Source of the DNA: Microbacterium croceum | Lineage (GTDB): Bacteria; Actinomycetota; Actinomycetes; Actinomycetales; Microbacteriaceae | Reading direction: 5' to 3' | Length of the DNA stretch: 64,000 nt | NCBI RefSeq assembly: GCF_023091245.1 | Contig: NZ_JAHWXN010000001.1 | Location: 2,232,001-2,296,000 of the forward strand | Shown: positions 1 through 7,780 of the stretch, piece after piece | How the letters are laid out: the number at the start of each line of letters is the position of its first letter | Position numbering within the stretch: position 1 is the stretch's first letter | Position numbers and translations under genes: made by a program | The notes under the pieces: generated by a model | What the model saw: the letters and a program-made list of their open reading frames with translations, nothing else | Database searches by the model: none | Told to the model about the DNA's origin: nothing

Positions 1-464
1 TGCACCGAGCCGGTCTCGATGTCGACGGGGCCGGGAAGACTCACCCCGATCGCGTGGATCCTGGCGGTGTCGGCGAGGGCGTCGAAGACCTCGGCGACAC
101 GTGCGAGCGTGGCTGCGGGGCCGTCGGTCAGATCGATCTCGATCGTTCGGGTGCTGTGGAGCGCGCCGCTCAGGCTGTGGCGCCCGACGCGTGCGTGCCC
201 GCCGCCGAGATCGACGGAGAGGACGATGCCGTCCCCGGCGATCTGCAGGACGCGGGGCCTGCGTCCGCCGCTGGATGAACCTGCCCCTGCTTCTTCGAGC
301 ACCCCGGCGTCGAGGAGTGCCTGCACGCGCAGGCCGACCGTCGACGCCGCCACCCCCAGTCGGGCGGCGAGCTCGCTGCGGGAGCGGGCCTCTCCGCGGG
401 CGACGAGATCGAGGATGCGTCGCGAATGCGGATCCTCGGCTGGTCGATCTGCGAGGTTCATCAT
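1..464 (-). CDS. ROK-family transcriptional repressor, N-terminal part (C-terminus beyond window)
   Basis: About 154 residues are visible, starting [12 protein letters not shown] and running off the left edge. Residues 10-65 form a winged helix-turn-helix ([20 protein letters not shown]), followed by a GGRRPRVLQ linker and the start of a ROK sugar-binding fold ([14 protein letters not shown]). This order of HTH then ROK domain is that of NagC/XylR-type repressors of sugar genes. The start is placed by AAGGA just upstream. A second ATG follows directly. It is divergent from the ABC importer operon starting at 668, so it is the likely local, sugar-responsive repressor. The inducer is unknown. 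Confidence 0.88.
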   Translation of the reverse strand, partial: MMNLADRPAEDPHSRRILDLVARGEARSRSELAARLGVAASTVGLRVQALLDAGVLEEAGAGSSSGGRRPRVLQIAGDGIVLSVDLGGGHARVGRHSLSGALHSTRTIEIDLTDGPAATLARVAEVFDALADTARIHAIGVSLPGPVDIETGSV

Positions 465-667
465 GGGGGTCCTTCTTATCGGAGCTGGGCTCAGCGTATC
501 GGGGGCGACATCTGTTTCGTGAAGGTTACGAATTATCAAGGTCCGATAAACATCGGATGTTCGGCTTGCACGGCCCAGGGAAGTGTGACAGCGTAACTTC
601 ATACGAAATCCTACTAGGTTATTTCGACTCCCGAATTAACCTTCCTTCCTTCCCGAGGAGACATTCA
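465..667. promoter_or_regulatory. Divergent control region between ROK repressor and ABC operon
   Basis: This 203-base region holds an inverted pair of 8-base words, TTATCGGA at 476-483 and TCCGATAA at 542-549. Overlapping small palindromes sit at 543-556 (CCGAT-N4-ATCGG) and 550-560 (ACATC-G-GATGT). It is more AT-rich than its surroundings. These could be half-sites for the adjacent ROK repressor. No confident -10/-35 pair was assigned. Confidence 0.4.
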
Positions 668-1927
668 ATGAAGAAGATGCGAGTAGGCGCCGTGGTCGCG
701 GTCGCGGGTGTCGCCGTGGCGATGACCGGATGCGCGAGCACCGGCAGCGCAGGCGGCTCCGCAGACGGCGACACCATCGTCGTCGACATGTGGGCCGGCA
801 GCGAGACGGACGTGGAAGCCCTCGAGGCTCAGGTCGCGTTCGCCCAGGAGCAGAACCCCGATATCAAGATCAAGTTGCAGACCTCGCCGTGGAGCGACTT
901 CTTCACGAAGCTCACCACGAACATGGCCAGCGGGAACATGGCCTGCATCACCGGCATGAGCGGTGCGCAGCTGGGCGGGTACACCGGAGGGTTCCGGGAG
1001 CTGAGCGCCGACGACCTGAAGACCGCCGGCATCGACTGGGCCGACTTCAACCCCAGCGCCGACGGCATCCTGAGCTTCGAGGGCAAGGTCTACGGGGTAC
1101 CGTTCGACGTCGCCACGATGCTCGTCTACTACAACCAGGACCTCCTGACTGCGGGTGGCGCGGCCACGCCGGAGATCGGCTGGACGTTCGACGACTTCGA
1201 CGCGATCGCCGCGGACGCCACCAAGGACGGCAAGTACGGCTTCGGCATGGGCATGGGTGGCTACCAGTGGATGTCGATGCCGATCGCCTACTCGGCCACG
1301 CAGCCAGCGTCCGAAGATGGCACACTCCACATCGATGACAAGGACTTCGTCGAAGCAGCCACCTGGTATGCGGGACTGGTGACCGAGAAGAAGGTGGCCG
1401 CTCCGGTCTCGTCCGCCTCCGACACCGGATGGGGCGAGAACCAGTACACGGGCGGGAACGCCGCGATGGCGGTCGACGGCACCTGGAACGCGGTCAGCTA
1501 TCTGAACAACGAGTCCGGCTTCACAGCCGGAATGGTCCCGCTGCCTGCGGGAGTCGACGGCAACCCCGGTCCGATCCTCGGCTCCGGCTACGGAATCTCC
1601 GCGAACTGTGAGAACCCCGAGGCCGCGCTCAAGGTGATGGGTTCGCTGCTCGGTGAGGATGCGCAGGACTACATCGCGTCGTCCGGCCGCTCCTACCCGG
1701 CGCGCACCTCCTCGCAGCCGCTGTACTTCGAGTCCATCGACGAGAAGTACCGCGATCAGGTCAAGGACGTCTTCGAGGCGGCGTTCGGCGACACCGTGCC
1801 GCTGTACATGACGAAGAACTGGCAGAAGCTCGACAGCTACATCCAGCCGAACCTGGTCAGCGTCTACAACGGCCAGATGACGATGGAGGAGCTGCTGACG
1901 AACGCGCAGTCGCAGTTCGGCGAGTGA
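668..1927 (+). CDS. ABC importer sugar-binding lipoprotein (family 1 extracellular SBP)
   Basis: 419 residues. Residues 1-21 are a lipoprotein signal peptide ending in the lipobox MTG-Cys22, so the mature protein is anchored on the outer face of the membrane. The rest has the MalE-like family-1 SBP form ([15 protein letters not shown], then [12 protein letters not shown], a GMGMGGYQW segment and a MAVDGTWN region near residue 270). It should capture an oligosaccharide and pass it to the two permeases directly downstream. The reading frame is open much further upstream, but ATG 668 is preceded by GAGGAG and begins the signal peptide. With an alpha-fucosidase in the operon, a fucosylated glycan is a reasonable but unproven substrate. 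Confidence 0.92.
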   Translation: MKKMRVGAVVAVAGVAVAMTGCASTGSAGGSADGDTIVVDMWAGSETDVEALEAQVAFAQEQNPDIKIKLQTSPWSDFFTKLTTNMASGNMACITGMSGAQLGGYTGGFRELSADDLKTAGIDWADFNPSADGILSFEGKVYGVPFDVATMLVYYNQDLLTAGGAATPEIGWTFDDFDAIAADATKDGKYGFGMGMGGYQWMSMPIAYSATQPASEDGTLHIDDKDFVEAATWYAGLVTEKKVAAPVSSASDTGWGENQYTGGNAAMAVDGTWNAVSYLNNESGFTAGMVPLPAGVDGNPGPILGSGYGISANCENPEAALKVMGSLLGEDAQDYIASSGRSYPARTSSQPLYFESIDEKYRDQVKDVFEAAFGDTVPLYMTKNWQKLDSYIQPNLVSVYNGQMTMEELLTNAQSQFGE

Positions 1928-1967
1928 CCCACTCCGGCCGCCGCAGCAGTAGCAGAGAGAAACTGAG

Positions 1968-2873
1968 ATGACGATCACGACGAGACGTCGAGGATCGCTC
2001 GCAAAGGTGGAGGCCCGCCAGGCGCTGGGATTTGCAAGCCCAGCCCTGGTGGGGCTCGCCGTGTTCACGATCGTGCCCGTCGGGCTGTCGATCGTGATGA
2101 GCGTCTTCGACTGGCCGACCTTCGGCGAACGAACATTCAACGGGGTGGACAACTACGTCAAGCTGTTCACCAGCAGCCCGGACTTCTGGCCGGCATTGCG
2201 CAACTCGGCGGTGTACACACTGCTCTACGTGCCGTTGAGCGTCGCTCTCTCGCTCGTGCTCGCCCTCGGACTCGGTCCGCGCATCCGCGGACGCGGCGCA
2301 CTGCGCGTGCTCTTCTTCATCCCGGTCGTGACACCGATGGTCGCGAACGTGCTGGTGTGGAAGATGATGCTGCAGCCGCAGGGACTGTTCAACGGGTTGT
2401 CCCAGACGTGGTTCGGCATCCAGCTGCCGAACTTCCTGGCAGACCCCTCGTGGGCGATGATCATGGTCGTGGTGATGAGCGTCTGGCAGGGGCTCGGCTA
2501 CAACATGCTGATCTTCTCGGCCGCGTTGGAGCAGCTGCCGGAGAGCGTGCTGGAGGCGGCGAGCATCGATGGCGCCCAGGGGTTCCGGCGGGCATGGAGC
2601 ATCATCATCCCGATGATCTCGCCCTCGATCTTCTTCGCGACGATCATGACCATGATCACCTCGCTGCAGGTGTTCGTGCAGCCGCAGATGCTCACCGGAG
2701 GTGGGCCGGGCAACGCGACCAAGCCCCTCGTCATGTACATCTGGGAGCAGGGCTTCACCTTCGGTGATCTCGGCCTTGCCGCTGCCGCCGCCTGGATCCT
2801 GTTCGCGATCATCATCGCGATCACCGGGCTTCAGTTCGCCGCGCAGAAGAAGTGGGTCCACTATGAGCACTGA
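1968..2873 (+). CDS. ABC sugar importer permease, MalF type
   Basis: 301 residues with about six hydrophobic membrane segments (first ALVGLAVFTIVPVGLSIVMS). The EAA loop that docks the ATPase is at about residues 195-212 (EAASIDGAQGFRRAW). It forms the transmembrane pore together with the next gene. The ATG is preceded by GAGAGAAACTGAG. Its last 11 bases overlap the start of the second permease, which suggests translational coupling. No ATP-binding subunit lies nearby. Actinobacterial importers of this class often share a general MsiK-type ATPase encoded elsewhere, which is inferred here. Confidence 0.93.
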   Translation: MTITTRRRGSLAKVEARQALGFASPALVGLAVFTIVPVGLSIVMSVFDWPTFGERTFNGVDNYVKLFTSSPDFWPALRNSAVYTLLYVPLSVALSLVLALGLGPRIRGRGALRVLFFIPVVTPMVANVLVWKMMLQPQGLFNGLSQTWFGIQLPNFLADPSWAMIMVVVMSVWQGLGYNMLIFSAALEQLPESVLEAASIDGAQGFRRAWSIIIPMISPSIFFATIMTMITSLQVFVQPQMLTGGGPGNATKPLVMYIWEQGFTFGDLGLAAAAAWILFAIIIAITGLQFAAQKKWVHYEH

Positions 2874-3777
2874 GACGGTCACCACCCTCACTCCGCGGTC
2901 GCAGCGCGATCGCCGTGATGTGCGTCGGGCGCGCGGCGCAGCCACCACCCCAGCCGCGCGCGTCCGTCTGATCCTCGCGCACGTCGCCATCTACGTCGCG
3001 GCGCTCATCTTCGTCTCGCCGCTGATCTACGCATTCTTCTCAGCGCTCAAGCCCAATGCGGAGATGTTCTCGATGCCGCCGACGCTGGTGGGCTCGGAAC
3101 TGCGGTGGAGCAACTTCGTCGATGTCTTCGCCTACGGCCCCTTCGTCACCTACATCGTGAACTCGTTCATCGTGGCCATCCTCGGAACGCTCGTGGTGCT
3201 GGTCGTCTCGACGACCGCGGGCTACGCCTTCGGTCGGCTGCGCTGGAAAGGGCGCGATGCGGTCTTCGTGCTGTTCCTCGCGACGTTGATGGTGCCCGCG
3301 GAGGTGCTGGTCATCCCGATGTTCCAGGTCATGCAGTGGTTCGACTGGGTCGACACCTATCAGGCCCTCGTCCTGCCCTTCGCATTCGGCGCCTTCGGAA
3401 CCTTCCTGATGCGGCAGTTCTTCCGTGGCATCCCCTATGAGCTGGAAGAGGCCGCCCGCGTCGACGGCGCAGGCCCCGTGCGCTCCTTCCTGCAGATCAT
3501 CCTGCCGCTGTCGAAGTCCGCGGTCGCGGTGCTCGCCGTGTTCACCTTCCTGACGTTCTGGAACAGCTATCTGTGGCCGCTCATCGTGACGGTCGACTAC
3601 GACACCCATGGCACGCTGCCAGTCGGCCTCGCGAGCTTCGCCGGGCTCACCGGCACCCGGTGGGATCTGCAGATGGCCGCGGCGATCATCTCGATGATCC
3701 CCACCACGCTGCTGGTGATCATCCTCCAGAAGCATCTGGTCAAGGGCATCGCGATGGCAGGACTGGGCGGACGATGA
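2863..3777 (+). CDS. ABC sugar importer permease, MalG type
   Basis: 304 residues starting MSTETVTTLTPRSQRDRRD, with a basic cytoplasmic N-terminus and six membrane helices. The EAA motif is near residue 195 (EEAARVDGAGPVRSFL). The protein ends IAMAGLGGR, as is usual for carbohydrate-uptake-1 permeases. The start was chosen at ATG 2863, which overlaps the previous gene by 11 bases. The longer upstream frame lies inside malF-like coding sequence. The stop overlaps the next start (ATGA), so the operon continues into the ROK kinase. Confidence 0.93.
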   Translation: MSTETVTTLTPRSQRDRRDVRRARGAATTPAARVRLILAHVAIYVAALIFVSPLIYAFFSALKPNAEMFSMPPTLVGSELRWSNFVDVFAYGPFVTYIVNSFIVAILGTLVVLVVSTTAGYAFGRLRWKGRDAVFVLFLATLMVPAEVLVIPMFQVMQWFDWVDTYQALVLPFAFGAFGTFLMRQFFRGIPYELEEAARVDGAGPVRSFLQIILPLSKSAVAVLAVFTFLTFWNSYLWPLIVTVDYDTHGTLPVGLASFAGLTGTRWDLQMAAAIISMIPTTLLVIILQKHLVKGIAMAGLGGR

Positions 3778-4760
3778 TCGTGATCGAACAGCACGACGGG
3801 ACGACCATGACCGGCATCGACACGCCTGCGGCTGCCACGGGGATCGTCGGCATCGACATCGGCGGCACCAAGATCGGCGGCCTGCTGGTGTCCGACGCCG
3901 GTGTCGTCCTGGCGCGGGGCAGCGTTCCCGCGCCGGCGAGCCTCGGGGGAGCAGCAATGGCGGACGCTGCGGCGGGCCTCGCCCGCGACCTCGCCGCGCG
4001 CGCCGACGTGTACCTGACGGCAGTGGGAGTCGGCGCGGCCGGCGTGATCGATCACGAGACCGGCACCGTGCGCGCGGCATCGGCGACCTTCGTCGATTGG
4101 GCGGGGTTCCCGCTCGCCGACGCGCTGGAGTCGAGACTCTCGGTCCCCGTGCGGGTCGAGAACGACGTCAACGCGTTCCTCCTCGGAGAGGTGGCCGCGC
4201 ATGACCGCTCGGAGCATGACGTGCTCGGAGTCATGCTCGGCACCGGCGTCGGCGGTGCGGTCATCATCGACGGAGAGCTGCGGCACGGACCGCACGGCGC
4301 TGCCGGTGAGATCGGCCATACCCCCGGGTACAGCGACCACGTGTGCACGTGCGGTCAGACCGGGCACTTGGAGACACTCGCCTCCGGAACCTCGATCGGA
4401 CGCCGCTACGCGGAGCGTGTCGGTGGGGCGGCCCTCGATGCACGGGTCGTCGCCGAGCATGCCCGTGCGGGCGATCAGCACGCCATCGCGGTGTTCCGTG
4501 CGGCAGGGCGAGCGCTCGCGCTGGCATGTGCGAGCGCGGCGACGTTGCTCGACCTTCCGCACGCGATCGTCGGAGGAGGGGTGTCGAGCGCGTGGGACCT
4601 CCTCGAACCGGCCATCGAGGAGACGCTGCGCACGGACTCCCCGGTGTCGGGGCTGCCCCTGCGCATCACACCCGCGCGGCTCGGAGGCGATGCGGTCGCG
4701 CTCGGAGCCATCGAGACGGCACGACGTGCCCTCGTGCTCGTCGACGCGGGCCGAACGTGA
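3774..4760 (+). CDS. ROK-family sugar kinase
   Basis: 328 residues from the ATG that overlaps the permease stop. An internal ATG at 3807 gives 317 residues and is also plausible. The phosphate-binding motif DIGGTKIGGL is near residue 28, and GTGVGGAVIIDGELRHG with the GEIGH signature is near 155-180. The zinc-type motif is CTCGQTGHLE near residue 190. The usual third cysteine of the CxCGxxGC motif is histidine here. There is no N-terminal HTH, so this is an enzyme rather than a repressor. It probably phosphorylates the imported sugar (glucose, N-acylhexosamine or similar). The exact sugar cannot be read from sequence. Confidence 0.88.
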   Translation: MIVIEQHDGTTMTGIDTPAAATGIVGIDIGGTKIGGLLVSDAGVVLARGSVPAPASLGGAAMADAAAGLARDLAARADVYLTAVGVGAAGVIDHETGTVRAASATFVDWAGFPLADALESRLSVPVRVENDVNAFLLGEVAAHDRSEHDVLGVMLGTGVGGAVIIDGELRHGPHGAAGEIGHTPGYSDHVCTCGQTGHLETLASGTSIGRRYAERVGGAALDARVVAEHARAGDQHAIAVFRAAGRALALACASAATLLDLPHAIVGGGVSSAWDLLEPAIEETLRTDSPVSGLPLRITPARLGGDAVALGAIETARRALVLVDAGRT

Positions 4761-4786
4761 CCATGGCATCGAACAAGGAGCAGCAC

Positions 4787-6364
4787 GTGACCGAACGACC
4801 CGACGCCAGCGAGATCTGGATGGGCCCGCTCCCGGCACTCGCCAGTGGAGGCCTCGCACGTCCGCGGATCGGCATCGCCGGGATCTCGATCGAATCGAGC
4901 ACCTTCTCACCTCACATCTCCGGGGACGAGGCCTTCACGATCCGCACGGGCGACGCGCTGCTGGCGTACTACCCGTTCCTCGAGGAGGGGCGTGAACTGA
5001 ACGGCGCGGCCGAATGGGTGCCGCTCACGCACGGACGCTCGCTCCCGGGCGGGGCCGTGGACCCCGACACCTATCGCCGGATGAAGGACGCGATCCTCGC
5101 CGGGATCCGCGCCGAAGGTCCTTTCGACGGCTTCTTCTTCGACATCCACGGCGCCATGAGCGTCGTGGGCATGGACGACGCGGAAGGCGATCTGGCCGCC
5201 GCGGTGCGTGCGGCGCTCGGCGAGGACACGCTCGTGTCCACCTCGATGGACCTGCACGGCAACGTGTCGGAAGTGCTGCGCGACGCGGTCGATCTGCTGA
5301 CGTGCTACCGGATGGCGCCCCACGAGGACTGGATGAACACCAAGGAGCGCGCGGTGTGGAACCTGCTCGCGCGTCTGAGGGGAGAACACGGCGCCGACCC
5401 GCTGCGACGTCGTCCCTACAGTGCGTGGGTGCCGGTCCCCGTCCTGCTGCCGGGGGAGAAGACGAGTACCCGGTTGGAGCCGGCGACGGGGATCTATGCG
5501 CAGCTCCCCGAGATCGAAGCGCTGGACGGTGTCGTCGACGCCTCGGTGTGGATCGGATACGCCTGGGCGGACGAGCCCCGGTGCCAGGCGTACGTCGTGG
5601 TCACGGGCGACGACCGCATGCTCATCGCACGCGAGGCGGAGCGCGTCGCGCGGATGTTCTGGAACGCGCGGGAGGACTTCGTCTTCGTCGCGGAGACGGG
5701 CACGTTGGATGAGGCCGTCGCGCGAGCCCTTGCGCCGCAGGCGCCGCGTCCGTATCTGATCTCGGATTCCGGGGACAATCCCACTGCAGGCGGTGCAGGT
5801 GACGTCACGTGGACGCTCGCCCGACTGCTCGATCGACCGGAGCTCACCGACGGCACCCGCACGACGCTGGTCGCCTCGATCTTCGACCGGGCCGCCGTCG
5901 CCCTCGCCGTCGCCGCAGGCGTCGGCCGGACTGTGACGCTCTCGGCGGGCGCGGGCGTCGACGACGGGCCGCACGGCCCCGTCACGATCACGGGGACCGT
6001 CTACTCGATCACGGATGGCGACCCGGATGCCGGCACCCAGGTCGTGATCGCGGTCGGCGGGTTGCACGCCATCATCACCGAGCGGCGCAAGCCGTTCCAT
6101 CATCTCGATGACTTCCGCATGCTGGGCCTCGAGCCCACGACCGCCGACATCGTCGTGGTGAAGATCGGGTACCTCGAACCCGAGCTCTACGACCTGGCTG
6201 CGGGGTGGACGCTGGCGCTGACACCGGGCGGTGTCGATCAGGACCTGCTGCGACTCGGACACCATCGGCTGCGCCCCGGCGTCTACCCCTTCGACACCAC
6301 GGGCACGCCCGCACTCACCGCCGTCGTCACGCGGCGCGGCGACGACCAGGAGGAATCCGCATGA
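4787..6364 (+). CDS. M81 family metallopeptidase-like protein (MlrC type)
   Basis: 525 residues from GTG 4787, chosen because AAGGAG (4775-4780) sits six bases upstream. ATG 4763 in the same frame would add eight residues but lacks a good ribosome binding site. The protein has the microcystinase-C fold signature: IGIAGISIESSTFSP at the N-terminus, DIHGAMS near residue 118 and SMDLHGNVS near residue 153. The Asp/His pairs in these are expected zinc ligands. A SDSGDNPTAGGAGD segment near 325 and an MlrC C-terminal domain follow. Characterised members cleave linear microcystin. Here it sits between a sugar kinase and a fucosidase, so its substrate is probably different and is unknown. Confidence 0.85.
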   Translation: MTERPDASEIWMGPLPALASGGLARPRIGIAGISIESSTFSPHISGDEAFTIRTGDALLAYYPFLEEGRELNGAAEWVPLTHGRSLPGGAVDPDTYRRMKDAILAGIRAEGPFDGFFFDIHGAMSVVGMDDAEGDLAAAVRAALGEDTLVSTSMDLHGNVSEVLRDAVDLLTCYRMAPHEDWMNTKERAVWNLLARLRGEHGADPLRRRPYSAWVPVPVLLPGEKTSTRLEPATGIYAQLPEIEALDGVVDASVWIGYAWADEPRCQAYVVVTGDDRMLIAREAERVARMFWNAREDFVFVAETGTLDEAVARALAPQAPRPYLISDSGDNPTAGGAGDVTWTLARLLDRPELTDGTRTTLVASIFDRAAVALAVAAGVGRTVTLSAGAGVDDGPHGPVTITGTVYSITDGDPDAGTQVVIAVGGLHAIITERRKPFHHLDDFRMLGLEPTTADIVVVKIGYLEPELYDLAAGWTLALTPGGVDQDLLRLGHHRLRPGVYPFDTTGTPALTAVVTRRGDDQEESA

Positions 6365-7710
6365 TGAACTTCGAGAAGCGCACGGGGCCGGACCTCGGGT
6401 CTGCGGCGCCGGTGTACCCGTCGCACGCGGTGCCCGACTGGTATCGGGATGCGAAGCTGGGCTTCTTCGTGCACTGGGGGCTCTATTCGGTGCCCGCCTG
6501 GGCCGTGCAGCACGGGGAGGGCGTCCACATCCCGACCGAGGACGCCTATGCCTGGCACCAGTACGCCGAGTGGTACGGCAACACCGTGCGCATCGCCGGC
6601 AGTCCGACGTGGGAACGGCACCAGCGCCTCTATGGCCCGGGCACTTCGTACGAGGATCTCGCCGATCGCTGGGATGCGGCGGCCTTCGATGCGGATGCGT
6701 TCGTGGGGGAGCTGGTGGGCGCAGGCGCGAAGTACATCGTGCCGACCACCAAGCATCACGAGGGGTTCTGCCTGTGGGGCACAGAGACGACGGGATTCAA
6801 CTCCGTCGCCCGCGGTCCGCGCCGAGACCTCATCGCGGAGTTCCACGCCGCGACCCGTCGTGCCGGCGCCAGGTTCGGCGTGTACTTCTCGGGTGCGCTG
6901 GACTGGCACGTCAGTGACTTCCCCGCCATCGAGTCCGACACCGATCTCTTCCGATACCGCCGTAACGACGAGCACTTCGCGCGCTATTCGGCGGCGCAGC
7001 TCGATGAGCTCATCGCGCGGTTCTCTCCCGACATGCTCTGGAACGACATCGAGTGGCCCGACGGCGGCAAGGGGCGGGACGACTTCGCCGTGGCGGCGCT
7101 GCTGAGCCGCTATTTCGACGCGGTGCCGGACGGGGTGGTCAACGACCGCTGGGGCGTGCCGTATCACGGCGTGCTCACGCGGGAGTACACCGATATCCCC
7201 GACATCATCCCGCAGCCGTGGGAGTCCACGCGCGGGCTCGGCTACTCGTTCGGCTTCAACCAGGACGAGGATGCGCGCCATTCGCTGTCGGGTGCGGTGC
7301 TGATCCGGCTGCTCGTCGACGTGGTCGCGAAGAACGGCAATCTGCTGATCAACGTCGGCCCCGCCGCTGACGGTTCGATTCCCGAGCTCCAGCGCGCGGC
7401 GATGCGCGAGCTCGGCACCTGGCTGCAGCGCAACGGAGACTCGATCTACGGCACGCGGCCGTGGATCCGCATGGGGGAGCCGGTCGGTGCTCCGGTCCGC
7501 TACACGCAGGCGGAGTCCGTGGTGCACGTGCATGTGCTCGATCCGAGTGCGGGGGAGTTCGTGCTGGCTCCGGAACTGCGATCCGCCACGCTGCGGTGGG
7601 CAGACGGAAGCGGAGCAACGGCGGTCGGGCGCGGCGGGGAGAGCATGGTCATGATCCCTGATGCGCTCCGGTCGACTCCCGTCGCCGTGCTGTCGGCCGA
7701 CACGCACTGA
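6361..7710 (+). CDS. Alpha-L-fucosidase, glycoside hydrolase family 29
   Basis: 449 residues, starting at ATG 6361 behind AGGAGG and overlapping the previous stop (ATGA). GH29 hallmarks are visible: WYRDAKLGFFVHWGLYSVPAW near residue 28, YIVPTTKHHEGFCLW near 127, FGVYFSGALDWH near 175, MLWNDIEWP with the likely nucleophile Asp229, and NLLINVGPAADGSIP near 328. There is no signal peptide, so it should act in the cytoplasm on imported fucosides. It is the only glycosidase in the operon and defines the probable substrate class. GH29 has subfamilies differing in linkage preference. I cannot assign one. Confidence 0.93.
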   Translation: MMNFEKRTGPDLGSAAPVYPSHAVPDWYRDAKLGFFVHWGLYSVPAWAVQHGEGVHIPTEDAYAWHQYAEWYGNTVRIAGSPTWERHQRLYGPGTSYEDLADRWDAAAFDADAFVGELVGAGAKYIVPTTKHHEGFCLWGTETTGFNSVARGPRRDLIAEFHAATRRAGARFGVYFSGALDWHVSDFPAIESDTDLFRYRRNDEHFARYSAAQLDELIARFSPDMLWNDIEWPDGGKGRDDFAVAALLSRYFDAVPDGVVNDRWGVPYHGVLTREYTDIPDIIPQPWESTRGLGYSFGFNQDEDARHSLSGAVLIRLLVDVVAKNGNLLINVGPAADGSIPELQRAAMRELGTWLQRNGDSIYGTRPWIRMGEPVGAPVRYTQAESVVHVHVLDPSAGEFVLAPELRSATLRWADGSGATAVGRGGESMVMIPDALRSTPVAVLSADTH

Positions 7711-7721
7711 TTCAGGACCAT

Positions 7722-7758
7722 CGACCGCACCGCGTGCATGGAGCCGGCGGTGCGGTCG
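7722..7758. terminator. Bidirectional hairpin between convergent fucosidase and dehydrogenase genes
   Basis: Perfect 12-base inverted repeat: CGACCGCACCGC at 7722-7733 and GCGGTGCGGTCG at 7747-7758, with a 13-base loop. It lies in the 70 bases between two convergent stop codons. There is no long T-run, but the symmetry and placement fit a bidirectional terminator. Confidence 0.7.
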
Positions 7759-7780
7759 GATCAGCCTGTCGAGCTGATCT

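Noticed and set aside
101..667. Upstream extension of the sugar-binding lipoprotein frame
   Set aside because: The frame is open by chance in GC-rich DNA. The signal peptide and GAGGAG place the start at 668, and the extension is antisense to the ROK repressor.
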